From Endozoicomonas ascidiicola (lineage in GTDB: Bacteria > Pseudomonadota > Gammaproteobacteria > Pseudomonadales > Endozoicomonadaceae): a stretch of 64,000 nucleotides of DNA. The position numbers were made by a program, and so were the translations under genes. Under the pieces are notes generated by a model that searched no databases, was not told the DNA's origin, and saw only the letters and a list, made by a program, of their open reading frames with translations. This document shows positions 30,415 through 40,308 of the stretch, one piece after another. Position 1 is the stretch's first letter. Each line of letters starts with the position of its first letter. The stretch lies in NCBI RefSeq assembly GCF_001646945.1, contig NZ_LUTV01000011.1:31210-95209 (forward strand), written 5' to 3'.

Positions 30415-31731
30415 ATGGCTCAATACAACCGCGCTGAAGAAATTGCCCGCATCGAGAAAGACTGGGCAGAAAATCCACGCTGGAAAAACGTAAAAAGAAC
30501 CTACACGGCAGAAGACGTTGTTCGTCTGCGCGGCTCCGTAAAAATTGAAAACACACTGGCTCGCCAGGGCGCTGAAAAGCTGTGGGATCTGGTTTACGGT
30601 AATCAATCCAAAAAAGGTTATGTCAACTGCCTGGGCGCGCTGACCGGTGGTCAAGCTGTTCAGCAGGTTAAAGCTGGCATCGAAGCCATCTACCTGTCTG
30701 GCTGGCAGGTCGCTGCGGATAACAACTCCGCCAGCACCATGTACCCAGACCAATCTCTGTACCCGGTTGACTCTGTTCCTGCCGTTGTTAAGCGCATCAA
30801 CAACAGCTTCCGTCGTGCTGACCAGGTTCAGTGGAAAACAGGCAAGCAGCCAGGTGACGAAAACTACGTTGAAATGTTCGCACCTATCGTTGCGGATGCT
30901 GAAGCCGGTTTCGGCGGCGTTCTTAACGCTTACGAACTGATGAAAAGCATGATCGAAGCAGGCGCTGCCGGCGTTCACTTTGAAGACCAGCTGGCTTCTG
31001 TGAAGAAGTGTGGTCACATGGGCGGTAAAGTACTGGTTCCTACTCAGGAAGCCGTACAAAAGCTGACCGCTGCTCGTCTGGCGGCTGACGTGGCTGACGT
31101 TCCAACCATCGTTCTGGCTCGTACCGACGCTAATGCCGCAGACCTGATCACTTCCGATTGCGACGCTTACGATGCACCATTCCTGACTGGCGAAAGAACA
31201 CCAGAAGGTTTCTACCGCACCAACGCTGGTATCGATCAAGCCATCGCCCGTGGTCTGGCTTACGCACCTTACGCTGACCTGCTGTGGTGTGAAACCGCAA
31301 CGCCTTGCCTGGACGAAGCGCGCAAGTTCGCTGACGCGATCAAAGCCGAATACCCAGATCAGCTGTTGGCTTACAACTGCTCTCCTTCTTTCAACTGGAA
31401 GAAGAATCTGGACGACGCCACCATCGCCAAATTCCAGCAGGAACTGAGCGACATGGGCTACAAGTACCAGTTCATCACCTTGGCTGGCATCCACAACATG
31501 TGGTACAACATGTTCGAACTGGCGCATAACTATGCTCAGGGCGAAGGCATGAAGCACTACGTAGAAATGGTTCAGGAGCCTGAGTTCGGTGCTGCTGAGA
31601 AGGGTTACACATTTGTTGCTCACCAGCAGGAAGTGGGTACCGGTTACTTCGACGACATGACGACCGTGATTCAAGGTGGCCAGTCTTCTGTAACAGCTCT
31701 GACCGGCTCTACTGAAGAAGAACAGTTCTAA
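30415..31731 (+). CDS. aceA: Isocitrate lyase
   Basis: The product has 438 residues from [17 protein letters not shown]. The frame extends 18 bases further up to a TTG, but that region is the GGAGGAG ribosome site, so ATG 30415 is the start. Catalytic KKCGHMGGK (Cys of the family) and CSPSFNW are present, with ADAEAGFGG as the metal site. It cleaves isocitrate to glyoxylate and succinate. Codon use is strongly biased to a small set, as expected for a highly expressed gene. A terminator follows. Confidence 0.98.
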   Translation: MAQYNRAEEIARIEKDWAENPRWKNVKRTYTAEDVVRLRGSVKIENTLARQGAEKLWDLVYGNQSKKGYVNCLGALTGGQAVQQVKAGIEAIYLSGWQVAADNNSASTMYPDQSLYPVDSVPAVVKRINNSFRRADQVQWKTGKQPGDENYVEMFAPIVADAEAGFGGVLNAYELMKSMIEAGAAGVHFEDQLASVKKCGHMGGKVLVPTQEAVQKLTAARLAADVADVPTIVLARTDANAADLITSDCDAYDAPFLTGERTPEGFYRTNAGIDQAIARGLAYAPYADLLWCETATPCLDEARKFADAIKAEYPDQLLAYNCSPSFNWKKNLDDATIAKFQQELSDMGYKYQFITLAGIHNMWYNMFELAHNYAQGEGMKHYVEMVQEPEFGAAEKGYTFVAHQQEVGTGYFDDMTTVIQGGQSSVTALTGSTEEEQF

Positions 31732-31750
31732 TCAAACAGAACTGCTGATA

Positions 31751-31778
31751 AAAAGCCCGCTTTAAGCGGGCTTTTTTA
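31751..31778 (+). terminator. Rho-independent terminator after aceA
   Basis: The arms AGCCCGC and GCGGGCT with a TTTAA loop are followed by TTTTTT, about 20 bases after the aceA stop. Confidence 0.9.
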
Positions 31779-31933
31779 TGGAACCCAATAAACACAGGTC
31801 ATTTCTCGTTATACCTAGGTGATGTCATAGGCTCATTTCATACTGGAAGAGACTGAGAATAGCGCTTCCTTAAAAGTTGACTATCTTTCATAGAGGATTT
31901 TGCTTAACTATTTTTATGCAGTCACCATTATAA

Positions 31934-32944
31934 ATGATCAACCTGTCAGCCCCCTCGCCCCTTCCGCAGTATGAACTGTTGCTTCAAGCCTATGAGCAAA
32001 TAGAACCTTATATTCGAGAAACACCCCTCATTAAATCTGAACGTCTTAGCGAGCTAATTAATGGAGAAGTCTACATAAAAGCGGAATCGTTACAAAAGAC
32101 CGGTGCTTTCAAATTTCGCGGTGCTATCTTCAGATTACTAAACCTGAGTTCTGTTGAGAAAAAACAGGGCGTTATTGCCTACTCTTCAGGGAATTTTGCC
32201 GCTGGGCTAGCCGCTGCCGGGCAGCTGTTAAAGGTCAATGTCACGCTCATCATGCCCCATGATGCCCCAACTGCAAAAGTGCAAAATGCACAATCTTACG
32301 GAGCCGAGGTCATATTGTGTCACAGTACAGAACCATCCCGGGAAGAAGCTGCAAGCCTTCTGGCCCAGAAAATGGCCATACAATATGAGAAAGTTCTTCT
32401 CCACCCTTTTGATGATCGGCAAATTATTATTGGCCAATCTTCTGTCTCGATAGAATTGTTCAGGCAATTAGCAGCGATGAAAAAACACTGTCAACATCTA
32501 CTTTGCCCCACAGGTGGCGGCAGCCTGGTTGCCGGCGCAAGTCTGGTAGCGCCAGAGGCTTCAAATATTTGGGCGATAGAAGCGGATGGCTTCCAAGGTA
32601 TGGGGCTTTCCCTCCAGCATAAGACCCGAACTCGGGCTAAAGGCGCCGGTAACTGCGAATGTGATGCGCTGATGGCATTGGAACCGGGCAAAGAAAATTT
32701 CAATATTACCTTACAGACAGGGGTAAAAGGTTTTTCGGTTACACACCCGTACATTCGTGAAGCCGTGAGGTTGCTGTTCAGCGAATTAAAACTGGTGGTT
32801 GAACCCAGTGGCACCGCCGGAGTTGCAGCCCTTCTTGAAGCTCCCCGGCTATTTAAGAGAAGCACCGTTGTTGCAATCGCCAGTGGTGGCAATGTCGATT
32901 CAGAAAAGTACTCTGACATTCTCTCCGTAAATTGGGGTAAATAA
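31934..32944 (+). CDS. Threonine/serine dehydratase-like PLP enzyme (fold type II)
   Basis: The product has 336 residues. The PLP lysine is in KTGAFKFRGA (about residue 57), the glycine-rich phosphate loop is CPTGGGSLVAG, and the C-terminal cofactor box is VVAIASGGNVD. This is the threonine dehydratase/serine racemase family. In the SSGNFAAGLAAAG motif the usual SSGNHAQ histidine is Phe, which may alter substrate choice. There is no ACT regulatory domain, so a catabolic dehydratase or racemase is likely. Its stop codon is followed at once by the GTG of the next gene. Confidence 0.88.
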   Translation: MINLSAPSPLPQYELLLQAYEQIEPYIRETPLIKSERLSELINGEVYIKAESLQKTGAFKFRGAIFRLLNLSSVEKKQGVIAYSSGNFAAGLAAAGQLLKVNVTLIMPHDAPTAKVQNAQSYGAEVILCHSTEPSREEAASLLAQKMAIQYEKVLLHPFDDRQIIIGQSSVSIELFRQLAAMKKHCQHLLCPTGGGSLVAGASLVAPEASNIWAIEADGFQGMGLSLQHKTRTRAKGAGNCECDALMALEPGKENFNITLQTGVKGFSVTHPYIREAVRLLFSELKLVVEPSGTAGVAALLEAPRLFKRSTVVAIASGGNVDSEKYSDILSVNWGK

Positions 32945-34468
32945 GTGCAGACTGGCAAACCATCTGCCCATTGTCACTCTCCACCCACTATTCCACACCA
33001 GCCCCCCATTCAAAATGGTTCTGTTAAGTGCTCAATCATTGAAATTTCACCCATTAATCATGTTCAGCAAAAGTCTCGTAATGACGTTATTCCTGATACT
33101 CAAATTATCAATAGATTTGCCCAAAAAACCAGTGACGAAATCATTAGTCACACACTCCTATCTTTTTCAGAAAAAGCCTCTGACGCTCACGTCTTAAAAG
33201 GAAAAACTAACCCCAACCAGGCCGAAATGGAGAAAATAACAGAACACGATGACTCGGAAATCATGGGTTGCAAGGAAGCTAATGCAGAAGTAACCACGAT
33301 ATGCATACCTGAAAAAGCAGAAAATAAAGATACAGTGACTTCAGCACAACGTGACAACGATCCACAGAGCCTATCCAGATCGGATTCTGTTGCAGACTTA
33401 CTGGATGAATTAAATGCAGACGAAGAAGACCACACAGGCTCGTTAAGCTCAACAGACATTCGGAAAATTATCGGCAAACGAATGCTATGGAACTCCCTGA
33501 TGGGTGTGACTTCTGCCGATGTTATAAACGACTTAGGTTACCCTAAGGCCGCAGGCTGCTGCATCTTGCTTAAGACGACAATAGGCTTTCTGGATGGAAT
33601 GAACCGAATTGGGCAAAGCTGCCCTGATCAACAGACAGGCTTTTTAAAAGCCTCGAGGCGACTTCACCAGTACTTACATACTATCAGTGACTGTATCCCC
33701 GATAACTTTCGGGGTTATTTATCAAGACTGTATTATTTTTGTCCACCCACAGCCATGGGGTTTGCCATTGCTGCTGACATCATCCGTCATCTTCATGATG
33801 CCGGGATTATCACCGCATCAATGGCACAGGTGGTAGCCGGCCCTGCAATTATTATTGTTATTCCTGCGGCAGTAATGGCGATCGCCCTGCTGGTTCGCCC
33901 TGACTGTTTGAAAGATGAAACGTTATCAGAAACGCTTGGGCACATAAAAACAATCATTAAGAGAGTGTTTATCCATTCGGGAATTGGCACCATTCTTGGC
34001 GATATTCTTGGCTATACAGGACACCCAGTCGCTGCCGCTGGGTTTATCCTGTTGATGGCAATGATAGGTGTACTCTCTGGTTTGGATGAATGCGGAGAAA
34101 ATTTGGAAAAAAAGGCAGGTTCAATAAAAACAGGACAGCATTTTTATAATGCCTGCTTAACGATGCATCAGCACTACCGGCCCCTGCAGTCAAAGCTACC
34201 GACAGCTTATCTGCAACAGTTTCATAAAAGCTATAAAGAAGCCGCCGTTGCCGGAACGATAGGCACCATTGCTGCAGATACTCTCTCCTATTTTGGCAAG
34301 GCCGGAAGTCCTATGATTGTTGCAAGCAGTGCTGTTGTTGTGAGCGGCTGTACGTTCACAGGTGTGTTATGGTCGTTCAAAGATCGATTCATGCAATTGT
34401 TTGAACCAATGACTGCACCCGTTTCACCGTTCGTTTATTCAAACCTTAATAACATCGACATTATCTAG
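32945..34468 (+). CDS. Unknown membrane protein with four internal repeats
   Basis: The product has 507 residues from a GTG directly abutting the dehydratase stop; GGGGT upstream is a weak ribosome site. Residues 1-170 are hydrophilic, low-complexity and acidic towards the end (LLDELNADEEDH). Four hydrophobic hairpin-like units follow at about 180-215, 262-318, 340-375 and 433-480. Each has a Gly/Ala-rich helix with a buried Asp, for example GTILGDILGYTGHPVAAAG and GTIAADTLSYFGKAGSP, so the units look like diverged copies. Charged Cys/His-containing segments link them. I recognise no family. The disordered N-terminus and membrane hairpins recall translocated effectors, but no direct evidence supports this. 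Confidence 0.7.
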   Translation: MQTGKPSAHCHSPPTIPHQPPIQNGSVKCSIIEISPINHVQQKSRNDVIPDTQIINRFAQKTSDEIISHTLLSFSEKASDAHVLKGKTNPNQAEMEKITEHDDSEIMGCKEANAEVTTICIPEKAENKDTVTSAQRDNDPQSLSRSDSVADLLDELNADEEDHTGSLSSTDIRKIIGKRMLWNSLMGVTSADVINDLGYPKAAGCCILLKTTIGFLDGMNRIGQSCPDQQTGFLKASRRLHQYLHTISDCIPDNFRGYLSRLYYFCPPTAMGFAIAADIIRHLHDAGIITASMAQVVAGPAIIIVIPAAVMAIALLVRPDCLKDETLSETLGHIKTIIKRVFIHSGIGTILGDILGYTGHPVAAAGFILLMAMIGVLSGLDECGENLEKKAGSIKTGQHFYNACLTMHQHYRPLQSKLPTAYLQQFHKSYKEAAVAGTIGTIAADTLSYFGKAGSPMIVASSAVVVSGCTFTGVLWSFKDRFMQLFEPMTAPVSPFVYSNLNNIDII

Positions 34469-34491
34469 AGGTTATCGTAAAACGATCGTAC

Positions 34492-35973
34492 TCAGCGATG
34501 TCTGCTACTCAAAAAGACATTATTAATATGATTGATCAGTACGCTGACTTCGATTGGCTTTTGTAGGTAATCATCAGCCCCTGCCTCACGACAGCGGATT
34601 TCATCTTCCCTTAGCGGACTTGCGGTCAACATCACGGCAGGGATTTCACGAAAGTTATCCTGACTCTTCAGCTGGGTTAACAGTTCATAACCATCAACTT
34701 CTGGCATCATAAGATCCAATAAAATCAAATCAAGCGGTGGGCTTTGATTCAGGAAATCGATAGCCTGATGCGCATTTTCAGCCAGATGTACTTTAAGTCC
34801 TTTGCTCTCCAGCAGTCTGGAAAAGGCAAAGCTGTTCCTTAAGTCATCATCCACCAGCAGAACCTCCTGCCCACAAAAGTCAGGTGTCGTATCTACATTA
34901 CCCGCTGCAACAAAGTTACTGTCAGATTGAGCACCTGCAGAACTCTGTGGAACCAGTGTGAGAGGAGGGAGTGTTAATGAGAATGTAGCCCCTTTACCGG
35001 CTTCGCTGTCCAAACTTAGCTGCCCACCGAGTAAGTGAGTCAGTTTTCTGGAGATTGATAAACCAAGCCCCGTACCACCATAACGCCGACTGGTGGAACC
35101 ATCAGCCTGTTTAAACAGATTAAAGATGGTTTCGTGTTTATCTGCAGCAATGCCTACGCCATCATCACTTACATCAAAGACCAGACCTTCTGACGTATAT
35201 TGGTCATCCAGTCTCCAGGTTTTTTTATGGATTCTTAGACAGACAGAGCCGTTTTCAGGGGTGAATTTGAAGGCATTGGACAAAAGGTTTTTTAAAATCT
35301 GTTTGAGTCGTTTCTTGTCCGTGTGTATTAGATCCGGCAATTTCGGTGCACAAACCACCTGGAACTCAATCTTTCTTTCTTTACTGATCGGCATAAACTG
35401 ATCGTATAATCCTCGCCATATATCCCCCAGCAGCACATCGTCTTGATAGATACTTAACTCCCCTGCCTCGGCTTTCGACATATCCAGAATGTCTTCAATT
35501 ATCTCCAGTAACTCATTGGCACTGTTATAAATAATTTGCAGGGATTGAAGTTGATCATCACTCAGATTGCCTTCGTGATTGCCTGTCAACATGCTGGCCA
35601 GAATCATCAGGCTATTGAGTGGCGTTCTTAACTCATGGGAAACATTGGCCAGAAACTGTGACTTGTGCTCGCTGACTTTTTCCAGTTCCGCTGCCTTTTC
35701 CTGCAGCCGCAGATTCGCCTCTTTCAATGCGGTTTGTTTTTGCCGAAGGGTATTTCTGGAGTCTGCCAGTCGTTGATTATTCGCCTCCAGCTCCGCTGTA
35801 CGCTCTTCCACCTGATGCTCGAGACTTTCAGCTAACTGGGTTAGTTCTCTATTTCGCTGGTAGATTTCCCGGGTTTTTTGTTCGGCAATCTGCTCAGCCT
35901 GCAGCCTTGCCTGCTTTTCCCGCTCGTATCGCTTTTTCCAGAGTTCACCGTCCATGATGTGATCCTTGCTCAA
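34492..35973 (-). CDS. Hybrid sensor histidine kinase with receiver domain, partner of H-NOX
   Basis: The product has 493 residues with no membrane segment, so it is cytosolic. A coiled coil fills residues 1-105. The HisKA domain holds SQFLANVSHELRTPLNS with the phospho-acceptor His. The ATPase domain has NLLSNAFKFTPENG (N box), DDGVGIA (G1) and GGTGLGLSI (G2). A receiver domain (about 370-490) has LLVDDD, the phospho-Asp in LILLDLMMPEVDGYE and LQKPI. Its start overlaps the upstream H-NOX gene by four bases. In known H-NOX/HnoK pairs, NO-bound H-NOX modulates kinase activity. No separate regulator or output domain is in the window. Confidence 0.92.
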   Translation of the reverse strand: MSKDHIMDGELWKKRYEREKQARLQAEQIAEQKTREIYQRNRELTQLAESLEHQVEERTAELEANNQRLADSRNTLRQKQTALKEANLRLQEKAAELEKVSEHKSQFLANVSHELRTPLNSLMILASMLTGNHEGNLSDDQLQSLQIIYNSANELLEIIEDILDMSKAEAGELSIYQDDVLLGDIWRGLYDQFMPISKERKIEFQVVCAPKLPDLIHTDKKRLKQILKNLLSNAFKFTPENGSVCLRIHKKTWRLDDQYTSEGLVFDVSDDGVGIAADKHETIFNLFKQADGSTSRRYGGTGLGLSISRKLTHLLGGQLSLDSEAGKGATFSLTLPPLTLVPQSSAGAQSDSNFVAAGNVDTTPDFCGQEVLLVDDDLRNSFAFSRLLESKGLKVHLAENAHQAIDFLNQSPPLDLILLDLMMPEVDGYELLTQLKSQDNFREIPAVMLTASPLREDEIRCREAGADDYLQKPIEVSVLINHINNVFLSSRHR

Positions 35974-36509
35974 CTCCGGGTTAAGTGGAACATGGTTTCA
36001 GTACCCGCATCCGACAGCGGCTCTACACGAATGGATAGTCTTTCATCAAAATAGCGTCCAACCCCTTGAATCAACCCCAACGCCAGTGCAGCAAAAGGAC
36101 GGTGGGATTTATAATGCAGCCGCATCTGATATTCATCAATGGACGTACATCGAATCTCCGGTGGAGAAGACTCGGGATAAAGTTTACGGACTTCAACGTG
36201 AATGTAATCTTCCACCCGCTCAAGCAAATCAAAAGAGGAGCGAATATCCTTGATAAATTGAGGGTGAGAGTCCGCCAGTCGTTTGAAAAGGTATTCACCA
36301 AAAGCCGTCTGTAGCACCTCAGGGTCTACCTTTGTCACTCGAGACAGATTGCTGACCAGCGATAGAATTTCTGCATGGGCATAAGTACCCAGGGACGTAT
36401 AACTACCACCGGATGGCAGTTCGCTAAGCTCGAGAATCTCTTCAACCACTTCTGGAGAAAACTGCGTCTCCACCATCTCCAAAAACTCTGTAAATATCAT
36501 CCCCTTCAT
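35970..36509 (-). CDS. H-NOX family heme-based nitric oxide sensor
   Basis: The product has 179 residues from MKGMIFTEFLEMVE; a GGGAG site lies eight bases upstream, and the frame extends six codons further without a better start. The proximal heme histidine is in YIHVEVRKLYP (about residue 102). The heme-propionate motif Y-x-S-x-R is present as YKSHR. FGEYLFKRLADSHPQF is also typical. The protein binds heme and NO and signals to the overlapping kinase gene. Such pairs control biofilm formation, quorum sensing or host colonisation in vibrios and shewanellae; the output here is unknown. Confidence 0.92.
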   Translation of the reverse strand: MKGMIFTEFLEMVETQFSPEVVEEILELSELPSGGSYTSLGTYAHAEILSLVSNLSRVTKVDPEVLQTAFGEYLFKRLADSHPQFIKDIRSSFDLLERVEDYIHVEVRKLYPESSPPEIRCTSIDEYQMRLHYKSHRPFAALALGLIQGVGRYFDERLSIRVEPLSDAGTETMFHLTRS

Positions 36510-36586
36510 GGGACACACTCCCGACACATTCGATCTCTATGTTATCGGCAGAGGTTTAGGTTCTGTTGACATAAGGGAGTAGATAC

Positions 36587-36611
36587 AGAAAAGCAGGCAC
36601 TAAGGCCTGCT
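36587..36611 (-). terminator. Terminator after pyk
   Basis: The arms AGCAGGC and GCCTGCT with a 6-base loop are followed by TTTT on the minus strand (and TTTTT on the plus strand), about 30 bases past the pyk stop. Confidence 0.8.
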
Positions 36612-36640
36612 TTTTAAAGTACGACAATAATCAGTAATGA

Positions 36641-38062
36641 TTAATCGATGACATGGACAGAAGCAGTGTTGGTGGTACCAGACTCAACCAGAGCACCGGA
36701 CACCATCACTACCACGTCGCCAGACTTGGCAAAACCATGCTTAACCGCCAGCTCTTTACCCATCTTGTAAAACGCGTCGCTGGTTTCCTGCTGTGGAATC
36801 ACGCAAGTCGTCACGCCTTTGCTCAGGCTCAGCTGGTTTGCTGTCTTTTCAGAGGAAGTCAGCGCCAGAATCTGTGCTTTCGGGAAGAACTTGCGCAGAG
36901 AGCGAGCAGACTTACCCTGTTGAGTCGCCACAATGATCAGGCTGGAATCCAGGATCTCGGCAGTATTCACCGCACCACGGCAAACCGCTTGAGTGATACT
37001 GCGGGAATTATCGATTTCAGCATCAAAGGCATCAATACGGGAAGCCATGCTGCCATCGGTGCTGTCACAAATAGTGGCCATCACATGAACGGATTCAGCT
37101 GGATACTTACCTTTGGCACTTTCGCCGGACAACATCACCGCATCGGTGCCGTCCAGAATCGCGTTCGCCACGTCACCGGCTTCTGCACGGGTCGGGCGTG
37201 GATTCTTAATCATGGAATCCAACATCTGAGTCGCAGTGATAACCGGCTTACGCGCTTTGTTACACTTGTTGATCATCATCTTCTGGGCAAAAATCACCTG
37301 ATCAACCGGGATTTCAACACCCAGGTCACCACGGGCAACCATGATGGCATCGGAGATTTCCAGAATCTCATCGAAATTATCAACGCCTTCCTGGTTTTCG
37401 ATTTTGGAGATGATCTGAATATCGGAACCGCCATTGGCAGCCAATAATTCGCGAATTTCCAATACGTCACTTGCCTTACGAATAAACGACGCTGCAATGA
37501 AATCAACGCCCTGCTCGCAACCAAACACCAGATCCGCTTTGTCTTTTTCAGACAGTGCTGGCAGATTGACTTTTACGCCCGGCAAGTTAACGCCTTTGTT
37601 TTCACCCAGTTCACCGTTGTTTTTAACTTCACAGACGATTTCCTGAGCTTTGACGTCTTTAACGGTCAGTTCGATCAGACCGTCGTCCAGCAGAACAGTA
37701 TTACCTGGCTTCAGGTCGTCAGTCAGTCCACTGTAGGTAACCGCGACACGGGTGTTATCACCAACAACAGAGGTATCTGTGGTCAGAGTAAAATCCTGAC
37801 CAGCAGTCAGCATCACATCATTGCCGCCCTGCAATTTGACCGTACGAATTTCTGGACCCTTGGTGTCCAGCAGAATGGCAACACGCTTTCCGGTATCAGC
37901 CATCACTTCACGAATGCGGGTAATGCGAGCACCATGCTCGTCGAAATTACCATGGGAGAAATTCAGTCGCATCACATTCATGCCGTTGTTGACCAGCGTG
38001 GTCAGCATTTCATGGGATTCAGACTTAGGGCCGATGGTACAGACGATCTTGGTCTTTCTCAC
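36641..38062 (-). CDS. pykF: Pyruvate kinase (PykF type)
   Basis: The product has 473 residues from a GTG with GGAGAAA upstream. [15 protein letters not shown] and [13 protein letters not shown] at the N-terminus, then [25 protein letters not shown] and [18 protein letters not shown], are the family signatures. It converts PEP to pyruvate with ATP formation. PpsA, encoded 3 kb away, catalyses the opposite direction, so both arms of the PEP/pyruvate node are close together. No regulatory site is recognisable upstream. Confidence 0.97.
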   Translation of the reverse strand: MRKTKIVCTIGPKSESHEMLTTLVNNGMNVMRLNFSHGNFDEHGARITRIREVMADTGKRVAILLDTKGPEIRTVKLQGGNDVMLTAGQDFTLTTDTSVVGDNTRVAVTYSGLTDDLKPGNTVLLDDGLIELTVKDVKAQEIVCEVKNNGELGENKGVNLPGVKVNLPALSEKDKADLVFGCEQGVDFIAASFIRKASDVLEIRELLAANGGSDIQIISKIENQEGVDNFDEILEISDAIMVARGDLGVEIPVDQVIFAQKMMINKCNKARKPVITATQMLDSMIKNPRPTRAEAGDVANAILDGTDAVMLSGESAKGKYPAESVHVMATICDSTDGSMASRIDAFDAEIDNSRSITQAVCRGAVNTAEILDSSLIIVATQQGKSARSLRKFFPKAQILALTSSEKTANQLSLSKGVTTCVIPQQETSDAFYKMGKELAVKHGFAKSGDVVVMVSGALVESGTTNTASVHVID

Positions 38063-38286
38063 AGGAAGTTTCTCCGTCAGAGGTGGATTACGGAAAGGTG
38101 CTGTTCAGATTGTGATCTGAGCAATGGATGGGTGCGGATATTACCGTAATAAGAAAAGAAAACCTTGGTGTTTTTGCAATTAATTCAGGGATTTAGATCA
38201 GTATTTTCCGAACACTTGATGAAATAATAACCTACGGTAATAACTAATGAAAATACGTGTCAATAGCCGGGGCGAAACTAACAAAA

Positions 38287-40308
38287 TCAGCTAAAAACTA
38301 ACAACCTACCAGTGACTCTTATGGCAAGCTCCTGTTTATGAATGGGCTCGGTTTCAGTCTTTTCTCGCCATGGTGCTAATGTTGAGTATCTGGACTCGAT
38401 CCACTCTTTCTTTTTTGACTCGAGCTTAGTTTTCTGCAATGTCACCTGCTGTTTTCCACCTTGGAATGAGAGGAAAGCACTTCGATTCAAAGTCATACCA
38501 CGCAGTGTAACCTGAAGATTGAACGAGATTTTTCGCTGGTAAAGATCACCCCAATCATTGGGTTGTATAGATTGAGCATTCAAAACATCATCAGTGAGTT
38601 CTCGCTCAAACGTCACACCACCCGGTAATCGACTATCGGTTAATGCCCTTTCATAAAATACCTTTTCATAAATTAAGTGGCTTGTCAGATGATCACTTGC
38701 GCCTTTCTCTTCTGACACATCAACTGGCTCAATAGCCAATTGAGCAACTTGAACCTTGCTCTCCTGAATGGGTGCTGTTTTAACTGGCTTAATAGTTACT
38801 TCTACGGTTTGATGAACAATGAGCGCTTCTTCTGCCTTTTTCATTACTGGGCTTATTTTATCGTGATGCCGGCTAGTAAACGTTGAGCTTTGTGCAATCA
38901 CTTGCCTGACACTGACTTCTGCTTTGATCGTTTCTTTCTGACTGACCACCGATGATTCGACGGGGTCTGTGCCATCACGTTTGGCAACCAGCTCTTGTTG
39001 AAGATCATGTTGAATACCCAGAGTGGGCAAAAGCTTGCCGGTGGCACCCAGAATCTGGTACCTGGCTTTTGCCGCTTCATAAAACTGTGAATTCAAGCTC
39101 TGAGCGGTTCTAAATTGCGTATTCTCTACATCCAGTAAATCCAGATGGGTACGTTTACCCAAATCAAATTGATGGTAATAATCATTAACGGTCTGCTGAT
39201 TATTTTCCTTCTGTCGCTGTAGCCACTTCTTTTTCTCATCAGACAACTGATAAACTGCCCATGCCCGTCGTAATTCAGCTTTTACATTGAGGATTGTCCG
39301 GTTTCGCTTTGAACGAGTTTCTTCAACCCTATAAGCCGCTTCCTTGATTCGAGCCTGATTCCTACCGCCACTGAACAGGTTGTAGCGGACATTGATCATT
39401 GCCTGCACATTTTTACCCGAGCCTTTAGTACCATTTGCATTGTGATCTTCGGTCCAGTCAACTTCCAGATCCACCGTCGGCAGGTTCTTACTTTGTGCAA
39501 CTTTATACCTTGACTGAGATGATTGAATTTCGTGATCTGCCGCCCGGATAGATGGGTTGTCATTATAGGCATGGGCTAAAGCCCTGCTCAGGTCTTCAGG
39601 CATCGGGTAATTCTGGTAGGCAGGCTCCGGCAATGCTTCCGGGATTTTACCGGTCAAATTCAGATATTCATGCTCAGCATCCAATAACCGATTCTGCGTA
39701 CTCAAAAACTCCACATGAATACCTGCTAAACGGCCTTCTATTTCGGTTAAATCCGACCGTCTTGCCACTCCTTGTGCCAGCTGTATCTGGATTTTCTTAT
39801 GCACTTCTTTATGTTTACTCAGGTTCTGCTCCACCAGCCTCATCTGGCCACGAAGCTCGAGCACTTCTAAAACCACATCGATTATATTGAGTGCCAACTC
39901 GTCATAGGTTTTCTGAAGTCGCCACTGTTCAGCCATAAGTAGCTGTTCTGCACCGCGCACGGCGTGGGTGGATTCAAAACCGGAAAATAGGTTTTGTCGA
40001 AAAGATAGGGAGGCTTCTCTTCTGGCCAGAGTGTCACCGTCCGTTTCGGAGGTGCTGCCTTCGGGATAGTGTTTTTCCTGCCTGCCACCACCAATGGTCA
40101 GATTCAGACTCGGAAGAAAATCGGCTTTTTCAGCACGATGGCGCTGCTGTTGAGCCTGCCAGCGATGATAACTTATTTGGGCTTCCGGATGATTTTCCAG
40201 CAAATCGATGATCACTGACTCCAGAGTTTCAGCCGACACTGAAACACTCCACGTCAGTAACATCAACATTATATAAAACGGAAGCGATCTAAGCGCTCTA
40301 ACTATCAT
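38287..40308 (-). CDS. TolC-family outer-membrane channel with long C-terminal extension
   Basis: The product has 673 residues from the ATG at 40308, which has GGAG six bases upstream. A signal peptide (SLPFYIMLMLLTWSVSVSA, cleavage after about residue 26) precedes ETLESVIIDLLENHPE. The two TolC repeats fill residues 30-445, each with the LFSG beta-strand signature (RQNLFSGFE and RYNLFSGGR) and long helices. Residues 450-673 are not part of the TolC fold: a Lys/Val/Glu-rich linker and then a region with many charged and aromatic residues. Usual TolC proteins have 430-490 residues. The closest relatives are the type I secretion channels of LapE type. No adjacent ABC or fusion-protein gene is present. 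Confidence 0.88.
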   Translation of the reverse strand: MIVRALRSLPFYIMLMLLTWSVSVSAETLESVIIDLLENHPEAQISYHRWQAQQQRHRAEKADFLPSLNLTIGGGRQEKHYPEGSTSETDGDTLARREASLSFRQNLFSGFESTHAVRGAEQLLMAEQWRLQKTYDELALNIIDVVLEVLELRGQMRLVEQNLSKHKEVHKKIQIQLAQGVARRSDLTEIEGRLAGIHVEFLSTQNRLLDAEHEYLNLTGKIPEALPEPAYQNYPMPEDLSRALAHAYNDNPSIRAADHEIQSSQSRYKVAQSKNLPTVDLEVDWTEDHNANGTKGSGKNVQAMINVRYNLFSGGRNQARIKEAAYRVEETRSKRNRTILNVKAELRRAWAVYQLSDEKKKWLQRQKENNQQTVNDYYHQFDLGKRTHLDLLDVENTQFRTAQSLNSQFYEAAKARYQILGATGKLLPTLGIQHDLQQELVAKRDGTDPVESSVVSQKETIKAEVSVRQVIAQSSTFTSRHHDKISPVMKKAEEALIVHQTVEVTIKPVKTAPIQESKVQVAQLAIEPVDVSEEKGASDHLTSHLIYEKVFYERALTDSRLPGGVTFERELTDDVLNAQSIQPNDWGDLYQRKISFNLQVTLRGMTLNRSAFLSFQGGKQQVTLQKTKLESKKKEWIESRYSTLAPWREKTETEPIHKQELAIRVTGRLLVFS

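Noticed and set aside
30259..31674. A 471-codon open frame antisense to aceA
   Set aside because: aceA on the plus strand is a full, conserved isocitrate lyase with strong codon bias, which leaves the opposite frame open by chance; the antisense peptide is Val/Phe-rich and resembles no protein.
36653..37447. A 264-codon open frame antisense to pykF
   Set aside because: It is a shadow of pyruvate kinase, with unusual His/Arg composition and no start signal.
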